Positions 40,749 through 52,046 are shown, numbered from the stretch's first letter. The stretch is DNA of 64,000 nucleotides from Nocardia sp. NBC_00403 (GCF_036046055.1 NZ_CP107939.1:558001-622000); one strand, 5' to 3'. Numbers and translations are program-made. Notes: generated from the letters alone by a model not told the origin.

Positions 40749-43352
40749 TCAGCCGGAGCCCGAGTCGCCTCGCATCAGCGCGCCCAGCGACTCCCGGTCG
40801 GTGACGTCCATTTTGATGCAGGCGCGATAGAGATGGCCTTCGACGGTGCGCACCGAGACGGTGAGGCGGTCGGCGATTTGCCGGTTGGACAGGCCCGCCG
40901 CAACGAGATTCGCGATTTCGCGTTCCCGAGAGGTGAGTGGCAGCGGCTGGGCAGCCTGACGCAGCGCCGGGGTGCTCGCCCCACCGCAGGCGGCGGACAG
41001 TCGGTTTGCCGCCGCGGCGGACTCCAGCAGACGGCGGCGATCGCCGCCACGTTCGTGCGCGGAAGCGGCTTGGGCGGCAGCGTCCGCGGCCGAGAGCAGC
41101 GCGCCGATCTGCTCGAATTCGGCCGACGCCGCATCGAGCCCCGGCCCGTCGTGGGCGGCGAGCGCGACCGCGTGCTTGGCCTGTGCCTGCACCAGCCTGC
41201 CGTCGATTTTGGCTGCCAGATCGGCGAGTCTGCCCGCGACCGAATGATCGCCGAACCGGGCGGCCACGTGCAGCGCCATCGCCTCGATGGCGTGCTGATG
41301 CGACCGGGCGGCGGCGTCGGCCGCGCCCATCGCCGATCGGATGGCCGGGGTGACAGTGCCTTCGGCGGCGGCCATGCAGGCCTTGGCGATCTCCAGCTGC
41401 GGGTCGTACACCGCGCTGTGTCTGCCACCGCGCGCGGTGACCTCGGCAATGGTCTCGGCCGCCTCGGCGGTGCGACCGAGCGCCGAATATGCCTCCGCCA
41501 AGCGGATTCTCGCGGGGATCATCCAGGCCGCCGCGCCCTCCATCGAGAGGGCGGCCACCGCTTGTTCGAGATGCTCGATGCCGTCGAGGAATTGACCTTT
41601 GGCCACGTCGACGGTGCCCTGCAGAATCTTCGACATGCCCCACGCCAGATACTGGCCCGGCGCGGAATAGCCGAAATATGCCGCGGCGCAACGCCGCGCG
41701 GCTTCCAGGTCGCCGGTCAAGGTCAGCGCGAGCACCTCGGCGTGTGTCGAAATGAACCGGTTGAGCCCATCGATGTGGGATTCCACCTGGTGCCCGCGTG
41801 TCGCGTACTGCCGGGCGGCCTCACCTTTGCCCATCAGTGCCAGGGCAAGTCCACCGCCGAACGACGCCCACCACACCGCCCACGGCGGCGATCCTGCGGC
41901 CGACATCACGGATTCGGCATCGGTGAACGCATCGTCGAGCCGGTTCTCATTGACCGCGCACGCCGAGGCGAGTCCGGTGAGCGTAGCCACGATTTTCGGA
42001 TGCTTCGCCCTGGCCCGGATCGACGCGAGCACCTCGTCGGCGCGATCGGCATCACCAACGGCCCACAGCAGATTCGAGACCCGAGTGCTGCCCCAACGCG
42101 CCAGCTGCACTTCGTTCAGCTGATCGGGATCGAACGTGGCGAGGGTACGTTCGGCCTCGATGCGGTGACCCTGCCAGAGCAGCGCCCGCGCGAGCAGATC
42201 CGCCGCCTCGACACCGCCCTGGCGTTCCACCGCCGCCCTGGCGAAACGCTCACCGAGCGGCAGGTTCGCCAGCCCGATCGCATCCGCCGCCGCCGCCTCG
42301 AACAGCTCGAGATCGGCGGATTTATCGCTGTCCAAGGCCAATTCGGCCAGCCGGATGCGGTCGGCGGCGGAATTGATGCGCCGCTCCTTGAGCGAGGAGT
42401 ACAGCCGTCCACGCAGCCTGCGGGCCGAGGCGATGCCGAGCCTGCGCCGGATCACCTCACCGAACAGCGGGTGGTTGTAGCGCACGATCAGTTGGTGCGA
42501 GTTCGCGACAACCCTGATCACACCACGGTTTTCGGCAGCCTCGACGGCTTCCTCACCGGCCAGCTCGGCAAGCACGTCGAGGTCGATCGGCTCACAGAAG
42601 GTGAGCAACTCGAGCACCCGCAGCACCGGCTCCGGCAGTTGCTCGACCCGATCCTCCAGCAGCGCGGCCAATTCCGAGGTGACCGCGGCCCGGCCGCGCA
42701 GCTGCCACACGCCGTTGACCTGACGCAGCGTGCCCGCCTCGATCGCGCCCTCCACCAAATGCCTGAGAAACAGGGCATTTCCGCCGGAGGACTCCCACAT
42801 GAGGTTGGCGGTGAAGCCCTCCAACTGCCCACCGAGCATGGACTCGACCAGGTCGACGCTCTGGCGCTGGGTGAACGGGCTCAGGTCGATGCGCAGCAGA
42901 TGGCCGTCTTTCCACAGCGAGGTGACCGCGTCGGGAACCGGCACCCCGCTGCGGACCGTCGCCACGATATAAGCGGCCTTATCGATGGCAAGCTGCAGCA
43001 GCAGCGTGGCCGACAGTTGGTCGAGCAGGTGTGCGTCGTCGACGCCGATGATCGTGTGCCCGTCCGCGAGCAGCGCTTCCCGCGCCGCGGACATGAACGT
43101 CACCGGATCACGGGCTGTATAGACCCCGACCATGTGCGCGAAGACGCCCAGCGGGATGCTCCGCGCCGATTCGGTGCCCGCCACCCATCGAATATTGCCC
43201 CCGATGGCGGCCGTCGCCTGTCTCGCCAGCGTCGTCTTGCCCACCCCGGCGTCGCCGGTGAGCACCGTGCCGACATAGTCGGTACCACTGAGCGCTGCGC
43301 GAATCGCCTCGAACTCGGTCTCGCGCTCGATCATCGGCCAATTCCGAGCCAT
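40749..43352 (-). CDS. Large ATP-binding LuxR-family regulator (LAL type)
   Basis: 867 residues. An AAA/STAND ATPase module is at the N-terminus with Walker A GDAGVGKT (residues 33-40) and Walker B IIGVDDAH. A long helical TPR-like region follows (about 380-780), and a C-terminal LuxR helix-turn-helix: LTSREREIANLVAAGLSNRQ and TVSVRTVEGHLYRAC. LAL regulators activate pathway genes in response to small molecules and oligomerise on ATP. No obvious target cluster is adjacent. ATG 43352. Confidence 0.92.
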   Translation of the reverse strand: MARNWPMIERETEFEAIRAALSGTDYVGTVLTGDAGVGKTTLARQATAAIGGNIRWVAGTESARSIPLGVFAHMVGVYTARDPVTFMSAAREALLADGHTIIGVDDAHLLDQLSATLLLQLAIDKAAYIVATVRSGVPVPDAVTSLWKDGHLLRIDLSPFTQRQSVDLVESMLGGQLEGFTANLMWESSGGNALFLRHLVEGAIEAGTLRQVNGVWQLRGRAAVTSELAALLEDRVEQLPEPVLRVLELLTFCEPIDLDVLAELAGEEAVEAAENRGVIRVVANSHQLIVRYNHPLFGEVIRRRLGIASARRLRGRLYSSLKERRINSAADRIRLAELALDSDKSADLELFEAAAADAIGLANLPLGERFARAAVERQGGVEAADLLARALLWQGHRIEAERTLATFDPDQLNEVQLARWGSTRVSNLLWAVGDADRADEVLASIRARAKHPKIVATLTGLASACAVNENRLDDAFTDAESVMSAAGSPPWAVWWASFGGGLALALMGKGEAARQYATRGHQVESHIDGLNRFISTHAEVLALTLTGDLEAARRCAAAYFGYSAPGQYLAWGMSKILQGTVDVAKGQFLDGIEHLEQAVAALSMEGAAAWMIPARIRLAEAYSALGRTAEAAETIAEVTARGGRHSAVYDPQLEIAKACMAAAEGTVTPAIRSAMGAADAAARSHQHAIEAMALHVAARFGDHSVAGRLADLAAKIDGRLVQAQAKHAVALAAHDGPGLDAASAEFEQIGALLSAADAAAQAASAHERGGDRRRLLESAAAANRLSAACGGASTPALRQAAQPLPLTSREREIANLVAAGLSNRQIADRLTVSVRTVEGHLYRACIKMDVTDRESLGALMRGDSGSG

Positions 43353-43499
43353 GCCCTAACTGTAGTTCTTCACCGATCATGATCGAAGCCAACGAACGAT
43401 GAACTGCCACAGCAATTCAGACGGTTTCTGTCCCTAGTCGGCGCGGGCGGACAAAGTCAGCCCACACCGCGCCGAACCGATTACAGACCGGCCAGCCGC

Positions 43500-44876
<1,377 letters not shown>

Positions 44877-45076
44877 CTACCTGCCGTATTGAGGCGGTGG
44901 CCGGAAGCACAGTCTAGCCGAAGCACCGACGGCGGCGGCGAACCGGTTCAGCCCGTAGGCTTGGCGACCGTGTCTCCAAAGCCGTACGCGGCTAGGGTGA
45001 CACCCGAAGCGGACCAAAAGCAGGGGGTTCGCGGAAACCGACGGTCGTCGGCCGGACCAGGAGGGTGTACCGCAGT

Positions 45077-45736
45077 TTGAGTACCCACGTTCTCCGTTGC
45101 GACGGCGCACCGGTACCCATCGCTCTCGCGTCGTTACCGAACTCCCAGACCTCTGCCATTCCGGATACCGGCCACATCGATGAGCTGCTGCCCGTGCTCG
45201 CCGCCGACAGCCTGCCCCGGCTGATCGTGCTCGGCGCCGATGCCGCACTCGCCGCAGTACTGACCCACTTGATGCGGACCGAACGGTTGCACGTGGAGAT
45301 CGGTTACGTGCCGGTCGACAAGACCTACGGCTCCCGCGCCTACCAGACCGGCACCGGCAATGCGGCGGCCAAGCAGGCACTGAAGGGCAGAGCGAAGGAA
45401 ACGCCGCTGATCCGCGACGACACCGGCACCGTGCTGGTCGGTCGCGCGACGATCACCGGCCCCGGCGGCGACAAGCTGGAGGGCGAGGCCTACGTGGACG
45501 ACACCTTACTGTTCTCCGGCGCAGTGAAGGCCATGCACATTTCGCCGATGCTGGAGATGCCCGGCGTTCGCGCTGCCGTCCGCAGGGGCATACGCAAGCG
45601 CCGCTGGGTGACGGGCCGTGCCGCCCAGCTCGGCACCCCCGGTGCGGTGGTGACCCGTGACGGCATCGCCAACGACCGCGTCGTACCGCGCTCGACGTTC
45701 TATCGACATCACGAACCCTGGCTATTGGTCCGATGA
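45077..45736 (+). CDS. Conserved mycolata protein (Rv0358-like)
   Basis: About 219 residues from TTG 45077; AGGAGG at 45059-45064 directly abuts GTG 45065, so the TTG 12 bases later is the better start, though not ideal. A central alpha/beta motif, RLIVLGADAALAAVLTHLM followed by VEIGYVPVD, resembles the nucleotide-binding part of diacylglycerol-kinase-like proteins, and later VVPRSTFYRHHEPWLLVR ends the protein. Position between purA and an M50 protease is that of Rv0358. The stop overlaps the next start (ATGA), so the pair is coupled. Function unknown. Confidence 0.78.
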   Translation: MSTHVLRCDGAPVPIALASLPNSQTSAIPDTGHIDELLPVLAADSLPRLIVLGADAALAAVLTHLMRTERLHVEIGYVPVDKTYGSRAYQTGTGNAAAKQALKGRAKETPLIRDDTGTVLVGRATITGPGGDKLEGEAYVDDTLLFSGAVKAMHISPMLEMPGVRAAVRRGIRKRRWVTGRAAQLGTPGAVVTRDGIANDRVVPRSTFYRHHEPWLLVR

Positions 45737-46521
45737 ACCGTTCGTTCCCCAAGGGTCGGCGCTCCGGTCTCGGCGCAGTCCGGCCGAGCCCTATCTTCCT
45801 GCTCGTCGTCGCGATCACCGTGGCAGGCGGCGTCTTGGCCTGGGGCGCCGAACTCGATTCGACGCGGGCGAAGTTCGGCGTGTTCGTGTTGGTGCTGTTC
45901 GGCTGGATCATCACCGTCTGCCTGCACGAGTTCGCACACGCCTTCACGGCATGGCGGGCGGGCGACAACGAGGTCGAGCTGCGCGGCTACCTCACGCTGA
46001 ATCCACTCAAATACAGCCACCCGCTGCTGTCGATCGTGCTGCCGATGGTGTTCATCGCACTCGGCGGCATCGGCCTGCCCGGTGGCGCGGTCTACGTGCG
46101 AGCAGCCGACTTCAGCCCGCGCACCCAGCGACTCATCAGCGGCGCAGGGCCTGCGACGAACGCGTTCTGCGCGGTCGTGCTGCTGGTGATCGTGCGCCTG
46201 CTCGGCAGCGCGCAGTCCCATCCCGCGTTCTGGTACGGGCTCAGCTTCCTGGCGTTCCTGCAAGTCACCGCAGCGCTTTTGAACATCCTGCCGATCCCGG
46301 GAACCGACGGCTACGGGATTCTCGAGCCGTCGCTGAGCTATCAGACCCGGCGTTCGCTCGACCAGTTCAAGCCGTTCGGCATGCTGATCCTGTTCGCGCT
46401 GCTTTTCACGCCTGAAATCAACAGGGTGTTCTTCGACTCGGTCTATGCCTTGTACGAATTGTCCGGCGTCCCATCCGACTGGTCGCGTTTCGGCAGTTTC
46501 CTGACTCGCTTCTGGACCTGA
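45733..46521 (+). CDS. Membrane-embedded M50-family zinc metalloprotease
   Basis: 262 residues with about six membrane helices. The zinc site HEFAH is at residues 65-69 inside a helix and a second zinc ligand lies in NILPIPGTDGYGI, the two signatures of site-2 proteases. No PDZ domain is present, as in the minimal Rv0359-type members. Such enzymes cut membrane-spanning substrates, for example anti-sigma factors; the substrate is unknown here. The start overlaps the upstream stop by four bases. Confidence 0.92.
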   Translation: MNRSFPKGRRSGLGAVRPSPIFLLVVAITVAGGVLAWGAELDSTRAKFGVFVLVLFGWIITVCLHEFAHAFTAWRAGDNEVELRGYLTLNPLKYSHPLLSIVLPMVFIALGGIGLPGGAVYVRAADFSPRTQRLISGAGPATNAFCAVVLLVIVRLLGSAQSHPAFWYGLSFLAFLQVTAALLNILPIPGTDGYGILEPSLSYQTRRSLDQFKPFGMLILFALLFTPEINRVFFDSVYALYELSGVPSDWSRFGSFLTRFWT

Positions 46522-46834
46522 CGCTCGGGGCCGAGCATGCGCCCCGCGATCGACCGCGCAGATCGCCCGGTCCGAATGCCAGGACCGGGCGACCGATCTC
46601 CGCCGACCGCGGCGCGCCCGGCCACCACACCGAATGGCCTGTTGAGCGTGCACAGTCGTGCGAAGTGGTGCACCGCAACACCCCTCGTACTGCGGTTACC
46701 ACTACACGCTATGACCGGCAGTGCGCGCCGAACGCGAGTAGCGGACTACTCCAAGATCAGCATTCGGACACCAGGCGGATGGTGCGGCACGCTCGCAGAT
46801 CGATCGAATGTCCGAAATCCGCTGAGTAGTCCGG
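46522..46834. other. Convergent intergenic region
   Basis: Contains the terminator at 46561-46594; the rest shows no gene, repeat or RNA. Confidence 0.5.
46561..46594. terminator. 13-bp stem-loop between convergent genes
   Basis: GATCGCCCGGTCC (46561-46573) pairs with GGACCGGGCGACC (46582-46594) except for one position, around an 8-base loop. It lies 40 bases after the M50 protease stop. Confidence 0.65.
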
Positions 46835-47983
46835 TCATTCCGCCGGCGGCACGTGGGGGTGCGGCACCGTCGGCGGCAACAGTGCCATGGCGGAAATACG
46901 CTGCATGCCGCACACCTGCATGAGGTCGACCACCATCGAACGCACCTGCGCGAACACCACGTGTGCCGAAAGCCCAGCACCCGCGACGAGTTCCGGCCGC
47001 GCACTCTTGGCGACCGAGCGCAGCACCCGCGCCGCCTCGGCCTGGTCGGGCTGATCGCCCGGGTCGGCGAGCATCATCCGACGCACCACATCGACGGCCT
47101 GCGCGAGTCGCTCGACCAGGTCGATCAGCCGCGGGTCGAGGATTTCGTCGTCCTGCACCAGCGTGAGCGAACGGCGCAGCAGCACCCTGGTGTTGCGGAT
47201 CGCGTTGTCCAGCGGGTCGGCGGTGGCCCGGATGCGTTCCAGGCGCGTGCGCGAATTCCAGTACAGCGGCGAGATCCTGCTGATCTCCCTGCCGCCCTCC
47301 AGGGTTGAGCGCAAACCATCGATCTGCGGCTGCGTCGCGCGGGCCGAGTCCAGTACCGCGCGGATCTTGTCCGGGTCTTGCTCGAGCAGACCGTCCGCGC
47401 ATTCGGTGAGCGATTTGCCCATCACCGCAAGAACTTCCGCGGCCTGCTCGCGGGCCCTGCGCACCGGATGCAAAGGAATCGACGCGACGACGACCACGCC
47501 CACCAGCCCGCCGACCAACGCGTCGATCATGCGCGAGAAACCACCGCCCGCCGAAGGCGGCAACAACGTCGCGACCAGCACAGCGGAGCTGGCGGCCTGC
47601 ATGGAGATGATCGAGCCACCGTCGAGGAACACCGTCGCCGCCATCGCGACGGCCACCACCAGAGCGATCTGCCAGACCCCGGTGCCCGCGCGGGTGATGA
47701 ACAGATCGCCGATGCCGATGCCGACCGCGACGCCGACCACCAGCTCCACCGACCGGCGCAGCCGGGCGCCGAAGGAGATGCCGATCGACACCACGGCCGC
47801 GGTCGGTGCGAAGAACGGAATTTTATGGCCGATGACGTTGTGCGCGATAAACCAGGCAAGCGCGGCGCCGACAGCACACTGGACGATCGGCAGCGCGGAC
47901 AGTCGCAGCCGCCGCCAGGAGCTGTGCAGCCGGTCCATACTGCTCATCCGCGCAACGTCCACGCGGGAGTTCAGGTCGAACAA
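46835..47983 (-). CDS. FUSC-family membrane protein (aromatic acid exporter type)
   Basis: 382 residues from TTG 47983 (7 bases after the DUF3151 stop); ATG 47947 is an alternative that removes 12 residues. Six N-terminal membrane helices occupy residues about 30-170 (IVQCAVGAALAWFIA, FFAPTAAVVSIGISFG, LVVGVAVGIGIGDLF, IALVVAVAMAATVFLDGG and so on), followed by a long helical cytoplasmic domain. This is the FUSC/ArAE layout used for export of aromatic acids or related compounds. Probably co-transcribed with the DUF3151 gene. Confidence 0.86.
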   Translation of the reverse strand: MFDLNSRVDVARMSSMDRLHSSWRRLRLSALPIVQCAVGAALAWFIAHNVIGHKIPFFAPTAAVVSIGISFGARLRRSVELVVGVAVGIGIGDLFITRAGTGVWQIALVVAVAMAATVFLDGGSIISMQAASSAVLVATLLPPSAGGGFSRMIDALVGGLVGVVVVASIPLHPVRRAREQAAEVLAVMGKSLTECADGLLEQDPDKIRAVLDSARATQPQIDGLRSTLEGGREISRISPLYWNSRTRLERIRATADPLDNAIRNTRVLLRRSLTLVQDDEILDPRLIDLVERLAQAVDVVRRMMLADPGDQPDQAEAARVLRSVAKSARPELVAGAGLSAHVVFAQVRSMVVDLMQVCGMQRISAMALLPPTVPHPHVPPAE

Positions 47984-47990
47984 CTACGAC

Positions 47991-48449
47991 TCAGTCCAGG
48001 CCGAGCTCGGACGCGGCACGCGGGTCACAGTCCTCCAGCAGATCCAGGCAGCGAGCGTATTCCTCGGTCTCGCCGATCGCACGCGCCGCCTTGGCCAGCG
48101 CGCCGACGCACCGCAGGAAGCCCTGGTTGGGTTCGTGGCTCCACGGCACCGGCCCGAAACCCTTCCACCCGTTGCGGCGCAACAGGTCGAGGCCGCGGTG
48201 GTAGCCGGTGCGGGCGAAGGCGTACGCGGCGACGATGTCGTGATTGACCACCGCCGCGGCGTCGTCGCTGCCACCCCGGGCCAGCGCGGCCTCCGCGAGG
48301 TGGGCCCACGCGATCGAGGCCGCGGGATGGGCGGCCGCGACCTGTACGGGGTCGACCTTGTCGAGCAAGGCCTCCTCCGCTTCGGAGTTTTCGGGCAGGA
48401 GTACCGGTTGCGGTCCGAGCAGGTCACCGAACGAGGTCATGTGGATCAT
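47991..48449 (-). CDS. DUF3151 family protein (Rv0360c-like)
   Basis: 152 residues. It begins with MTSFGDLLGPQPVLLPE (preceded in frame by a possible earlier ATG at 48449) and has a conserved helical core: IAWAHLAEAALARG, AAYAFARTGYHRGLDLLRRN, GWKGFGPVPWSHEPNQGFLR. This is the DUF3151 pattern, found almost only in Actinobacteria. No function is known. It lies between the M50 protease and the Rv0361-like gene, as in M. tuberculosis. Confidence 0.92.
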   Translation of the reverse strand: MIHMTSFGDLLGPQPVLLPENSEAEEALLDKVDPVQVAAAHPAASIAWAHLAEAALARGGSDDAAAVVNHDIVAAYAFARTGYHRGLDLLRRNGWKGFGPVPWSHEPNQGFLRCVGALAKAARAIGETEEYARCLDLLEDCDPRAASELGLD

Positions 48450-48598
48450 TGTGCACCCGGTGGGGCGAAGTGCGGCGACGGGGGAATCACCAGCGACGGG
48501 CAGACGCCGCGACGGACCAGTAAAGACGGACTACCTCCGGGTGCGCCCATTAGGCTGACCGTCGAGTTCAACAGTTCCGCGTGAGCGAGGGGTATCAG

Positions 48599-50881
48599 TT
48601 GTCCGACCCGAACGACAAGAAGAACCCGGCGCAAGGTAGCGCCGGTGCCGCCGACCAGGCCGCGGACGCCGCGCGCCCGGACGCGCCCGCGGAACGGACA
48701 TCCGCCTCGGATACCGCGCAGAGCGGCACAACCGCCGCACCGACCAAGCCCCTGTCCACCAAGGCTGCCGAGAAGCAGTCGGGAACCTCGGCTCGAACGG
48801 ATACCTCCGGTACGTCGGGCAAGTCCGGCACGTCCGAAGGATCCGATGGCGTGCAGGACGCCGACGCCGCCACGACATCGGCCGCCGCGGCAACGTCTGC
48901 GCCGCCCGTCGGGACACCGGCCGCAGCAACCCCCGCGACACCGTCCGTGCCGTCCGCCGGAACACAATCCGCACCAACCACCGCGACACCATCTGTGCCG
49001 TCCGCCGGAACACAATCCGCACCAACTGTTGAGACACCGTCCGTGCCGTCCGCTGCGAAAGCGGCCACACCAAACCCCGCACCGGCCGCTGCAACGTCCG
49101 ACCGACCTGGCGCTCCGACGCCGGGCGGGCCCGGCAAGCCTGCCGACCCAACTCCGGAAACCACACCCATCCCGTCTGCTTCCAGCAAGTCTGCGGACGC
49201 GAACCCGAAATCCGAGCCGGAGACGACACCGATCAAGTCGGGCGAATCCGCGTCGGGCCAGGCGGCGGGCGAATCCGCGTCGGGGAAGACCGCAGACGAG
49301 TCCACTTCCGGCAAAGCCGCGAGCGAACCCGCTTCCAGCACTGCGTCTTCCGGTGCAGCGTCGGGCACAGCGGCGTCGGGCGCACCCGACGCGGAGACGG
49401 TTCCCGGCCGTCCGATCCAATCCGTGTCTACCGCAGGCACGAACACCGCAGAGTCCGCCGAAGCCGACGGCCCCGTCACAGCAGGCGCCGCGAAGTCCAC
49501 CTCCGAGGTCGCCGGCGGTGGCAGTGCCGGCGGCGGAGCTGACGACCGAACCACCGTTATCCGAGGCAACAGCTCGGCGAGCCGGACGTCGGCCGACGCC
49601 GCCGCCGGCCCCGATGCGGAAACCGCGGTGATCAAGCGTGACACCTCGGCGAGTCGATCAGGGCCCGATGCCGCGACAACCGATGAGGCACAACGCGCGG
49701 CCGCTGCGGCGGAACTGGCCGATTCCAGCGCGGCGACCGTTGTGATGCGCAGGGCGACCCCCGCGAACAAGCCCGCTGACGGCGACGCGTCCTCCGACGC
49801 ACCCGCGGATATCGCGGCCGCCGATGCCAAGACCGTCTCCTTGCCGACGGCAACCCCGGCAGCCGACAAATCGGCGACCGACAAACCACAGGACGCCGGT
49901 CCCGACGAGCCGAATATCGCCGGCGCCGACGCGCAGACCGTCGCGATGCGGGTCGTCCCCAACCCGGCCGACGATGCCAAGACCACGGCGATACCGATCC
50001 AGAAGCGCGCCGACAGCGACGCGACCCAGCGGATGCAGACTCCAGGAGCCGGTAGGAAACCCGGCACCGACCGCGTCACGTCGCCATCCGGTCGTCCGGC
50101 CCCGATCACCCGGCCGCCGAGCACGCCTCGGCCCGCGTCCGGCCCGAAACAACCTGCAGCGCAAGGTTCTTCGGCACCACCGCAGAACGCACCCGGCACG
50201 CCGCCGACCGAGCAGACCCAACCGTCGCCACCGCGTCCGATCGCCACCCCTCGACAGGTCAACTCGGCGCCGTCACCGGCGGATATGCAGGTGACCCGCC
50301 CGGGGCAGTCGCTGTCCGGCCCGCCCGCGGCCCCGCGCCCGCCGCAACCGCGCCAGATCGCCTCGCCGCAGCGCATCACGCCACCCGCTCAGCCGCAGCC
50401 GGCCCCGGCTGCCGCCGAGCCAGTAGCGCCGGCCGGACGCTCGAAGCGTTGGCCCACCTCGATGCTTGCCGCGGCGGCGCTCGTCGTTGTGGCGCTCATC
50501 ACGTTGGCGGTGGTGCTCATCAGCAATTCCCGCAACAACACTCCAGAGGCCAAGGTCCGTAGCGCCATCTCTGATTACACCCAGGCCTTGAAGACCGGCG
50601 ACCTGACAACGCTGCAGGACACCACATGCGGTCCGCTGCACGATTTCTACAAGAACATCCCGACCGATCAATTCGAGGGTGTGCACCAATTGTCGGTGGA
50701 GCGCAAGAACATTCCGGTGGTGGACAGCGTCGACGCGATCCGGATCACCGACAACACCGCGATCGCGCAGGCCACCGTCTATACCGAGGCGGATCGCGCC
50801 AAGCGGTCGGCGCGGACCTTCGATCTGGAACGCACCGACGATGGCTGGAAGGTCTGCGATCCACCGACCGCGACGCCATAG
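48599..50881 (+). CDS. Long low-complexity membrane protein (Rv0361-like)
   Basis: 760 residues from TTG 48599 with GAGGGG 6 bases upstream (GTG 48581 is in frame). Residues 1-615 are Ala/Ser/Thr/Pro/Asp-rich and probably disordered, with a tandem repeat ATPSVPSAGTQSAPT near 110-155. Between about 315 and 465 there are six D-x-x-T-x-V/A segments (such as DDRTTVIR, DAETAVIK, DAQTVAMR) that look like kinase or FHA docking sites. One transmembrane helix is at about 620-643 (LAAAALVVVALITLAVVLIS). The C-terminal 110 residues are an extracytoplasmic NTF2/DUF4878-like domain. M. tuberculosis Rv0361 has the same end but is far shorter. Confidence 0.85.
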   Translation: MSDPNDKKNPAQGSAGAADQAADAARPDAPAERTSASDTAQSGTTAAPTKPLSTKAAEKQSGTSARTDTSGTSGKSGTSEGSDGVQDADAATTSAAAATSAPPVGTPAAATPATPSVPSAGTQSAPTTATPSVPSAGTQSAPTVETPSVPSAAKAATPNPAPAAATSDRPGAPTPGGPGKPADPTPETTPIPSASSKSADANPKSEPETTPIKSGESASGQAAGESASGKTADESTSGKAASEPASSTASSGAASGTAASGAPDAETVPGRPIQSVSTAGTNTAESAEADGPVTAGAAKSTSEVAGGGSAGGGADDRTTVIRGNSSASRTSADAAAGPDAETAVIKRDTSASRSGPDAATTDEAQRAAAAAELADSSAATVVMRRATPANKPADGDASSDAPADIAAADAKTVSLPTATPAADKSATDKPQDAGPDEPNIAGADAQTVAMRVVPNPADDAKTTAIPIQKRADSDATQRMQTPGAGRKPGTDRVTSPSGRPAPITRPPSTPRPASGPKQPAAQGSSAPPQNAPGTPPTEQTQPSPPRPIATPRQVNSAPSPADMQVTRPGQSLSGPPAAPRPPQPRQIASPQRITPPAQPQPAPAAAEPVAPAGRSKRWPTSMLAAAALVVVALITLAVVLISNSRNNTPEAKVRSAISDYTQALKTGDLTTLQDTTCGPLHDFYKNIPTDQFEGVHQLSVERKNIPVVDSVDAIRITDNTAIAQATVYTEADRAKRSARTFDLERTDDGWKVCDPPTATP

Positions 50882-50914
50882 CAGGGCCGAGCCAAGGCGG
50901 TGCCGGACGTCACA

Positions 50915-50927
50915 TTGACCTGGTCAA
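50915..50927. promoter_or_regulatory. 13-bp palindrome upstream of the dehydratase gene
   Basis: TTGACC T GGTCAA is a perfect palindrome 21 bases before ATG 50948. It might be an operator for a fatty-acid regulator; it may also be chance. Confidence 0.3.
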
Positions 50928-50947
50928 GGGACCGGTTGACAAGTAGC

Positions 50948-52024
50948 ATGGCCCGGATCATGGGCACGGAACAGACAATCGCACACCCGGAATCGGATGT
51001 TGTGGCGCAGACACCGACGCAGGCTGGACGACGATTCCGCAGCCGCGACCATTACGTAGTAGGCCGAGAGAAGGTCCGCGAGTTCGCGCGCGCCGTCCAG
51101 GCCCAGCACGGCGCGCACCTGCGGGAGCCCGATGCGCGCAAGCTGGGCTATGACGGCATCATCGCGCCGCCGACCTTTTCCTCGGTCATCGGCATCACCG
51201 CGACAAGGGCGCTGCTCGATTCGGTACTCACCGAGTACGACCTCTCCCAGATCCTGCAGACCGACCAGGTCTTCGAGATCGTGCGGCCGATCCTCGCGGG
51301 CGACCGGCTCACCACCGAGATCGTGATCGAATCGATCCGGCAGTTCGGTGACAACGATTTCATCCTGGTCGGCTTCGCGCTGACCGACCAGCACGGCGCG
51401 GTCGTGCAGACCGGATCGACCACGATCGTCGCGCGCCGCGGCGTCGAGGTCGACGCGAATATCGCCGAGACGGTGGAGAGCATCGTGATGCACGCCGTCC
51501 CGCTGACCACCCCCGCGGCGGCCAAGAGCTCACTCATCTCCCTCGACACCGACGACGACGACGAGCCTGCCCGCCTCTCGTCGCCGAGCGCGCTCGTGCT
51601 CAGCCTGCCCGACTTCGACCAGCTGTCGGTCGGCGATCAGCTCCCGGCCGGTAGCGCCGAGGTGACTCGTGGCGACCTGGCCAACTATGCGGGCGTCTCG
51701 GGTGATCCCAACCCGATCCACTTCAGCGAGCAGGCCGCAACGCTGGCCGGGCTGCCCACTGTGGTGGCGCACGGGATGCTCACCATGGGTCTTGCCTCCG
51801 GCTACCTGACCTCGTGGGTCGGTGATCCGACCGCGATCGAGAAGTTCAGCGTGCGGTTCTCCGGGTTCGTTCCGGTGACGAGCGATGCGCCGAGCACGAT
51901 CGAATTCACCGGCAAGATCAAGTCCTTGAATCCGGCGCGGCGGACCGCGACGGTCGTGATGGCGGGCACTTCGGAGGGGCGCAAGCTCTTCGGGCGCGCC
52001 ATTGCCGAGATCCGATTCGCCTGA
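50948..52024 (+). CDS. Fused HadA/HadB-type (3R)-hydroxyacyl-ACP dehydratase
   Basis: 358 residues. The N-terminal hot-dog domain (about 30-165) is like the HadA/FAS1-DH region: RRFRSRDHYVVGREKVREFA, GYDGIIAPPTFSSVIG and a following VFEIVRPILAGDRL. The C-terminal domain (about 210-350) is the MaoC/HadB hydratase with YAGVSGDPNPIHFSEQAA, where Asp and His of D-x-N-x-I-H are catalytic, and VVAHGMLTMGL. Mycobacterial HadAB is a heterodimer that dehydrates 3-hydroxyacyl-ACP in FAS-II elongation of mycolates; here both halves are in one chain. ATG 50960 is an alternative start. Supports a mycolata origin. Confidence 0.9.
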   Translation: MARIMGTEQTIAHPESDVVAQTPTQAGRRFRSRDHYVVGREKVREFARAVQAQHGAHLREPDARKLGYDGIIAPPTFSSVIGITATRALLDSVLTEYDLSQILQTDQVFEIVRPILAGDRLTTEIVIESIRQFGDNDFILVGFALTDQHGAVVQTGSTTIVARRGVEVDANIAETVESIVMHAVPLTTPAAAKSSLISLDTDDDDEPARLSSPSALVLSLPDFDQLSVGDQLPAGSAEVTRGDLANYAGVSGDPNPIHFSEQAATLAGLPTVVAHGMLTMGLASGYLTSWVGDPTAIEKFSVRFSGFVPVTSDAPSTIEFTGKIKSLNPARRTATVVMAGTSEGRKLFGRAIAEIRFA

Positions 52025-52046
52025 GAAGCAGGACTGTTCGCGCGAA

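Noticed and set aside
40524..43382. 952-residue plus-strand ORF and other very long antisense frames (2139-3860, 15479-16765, 48595-50379)
   Set aside because: Each lies opposite a gene with clear family motifs; their composition (Arg/His/Gly or Ala/Ser-rich without motifs) is what GC-rich codon bias produces on the other strand.
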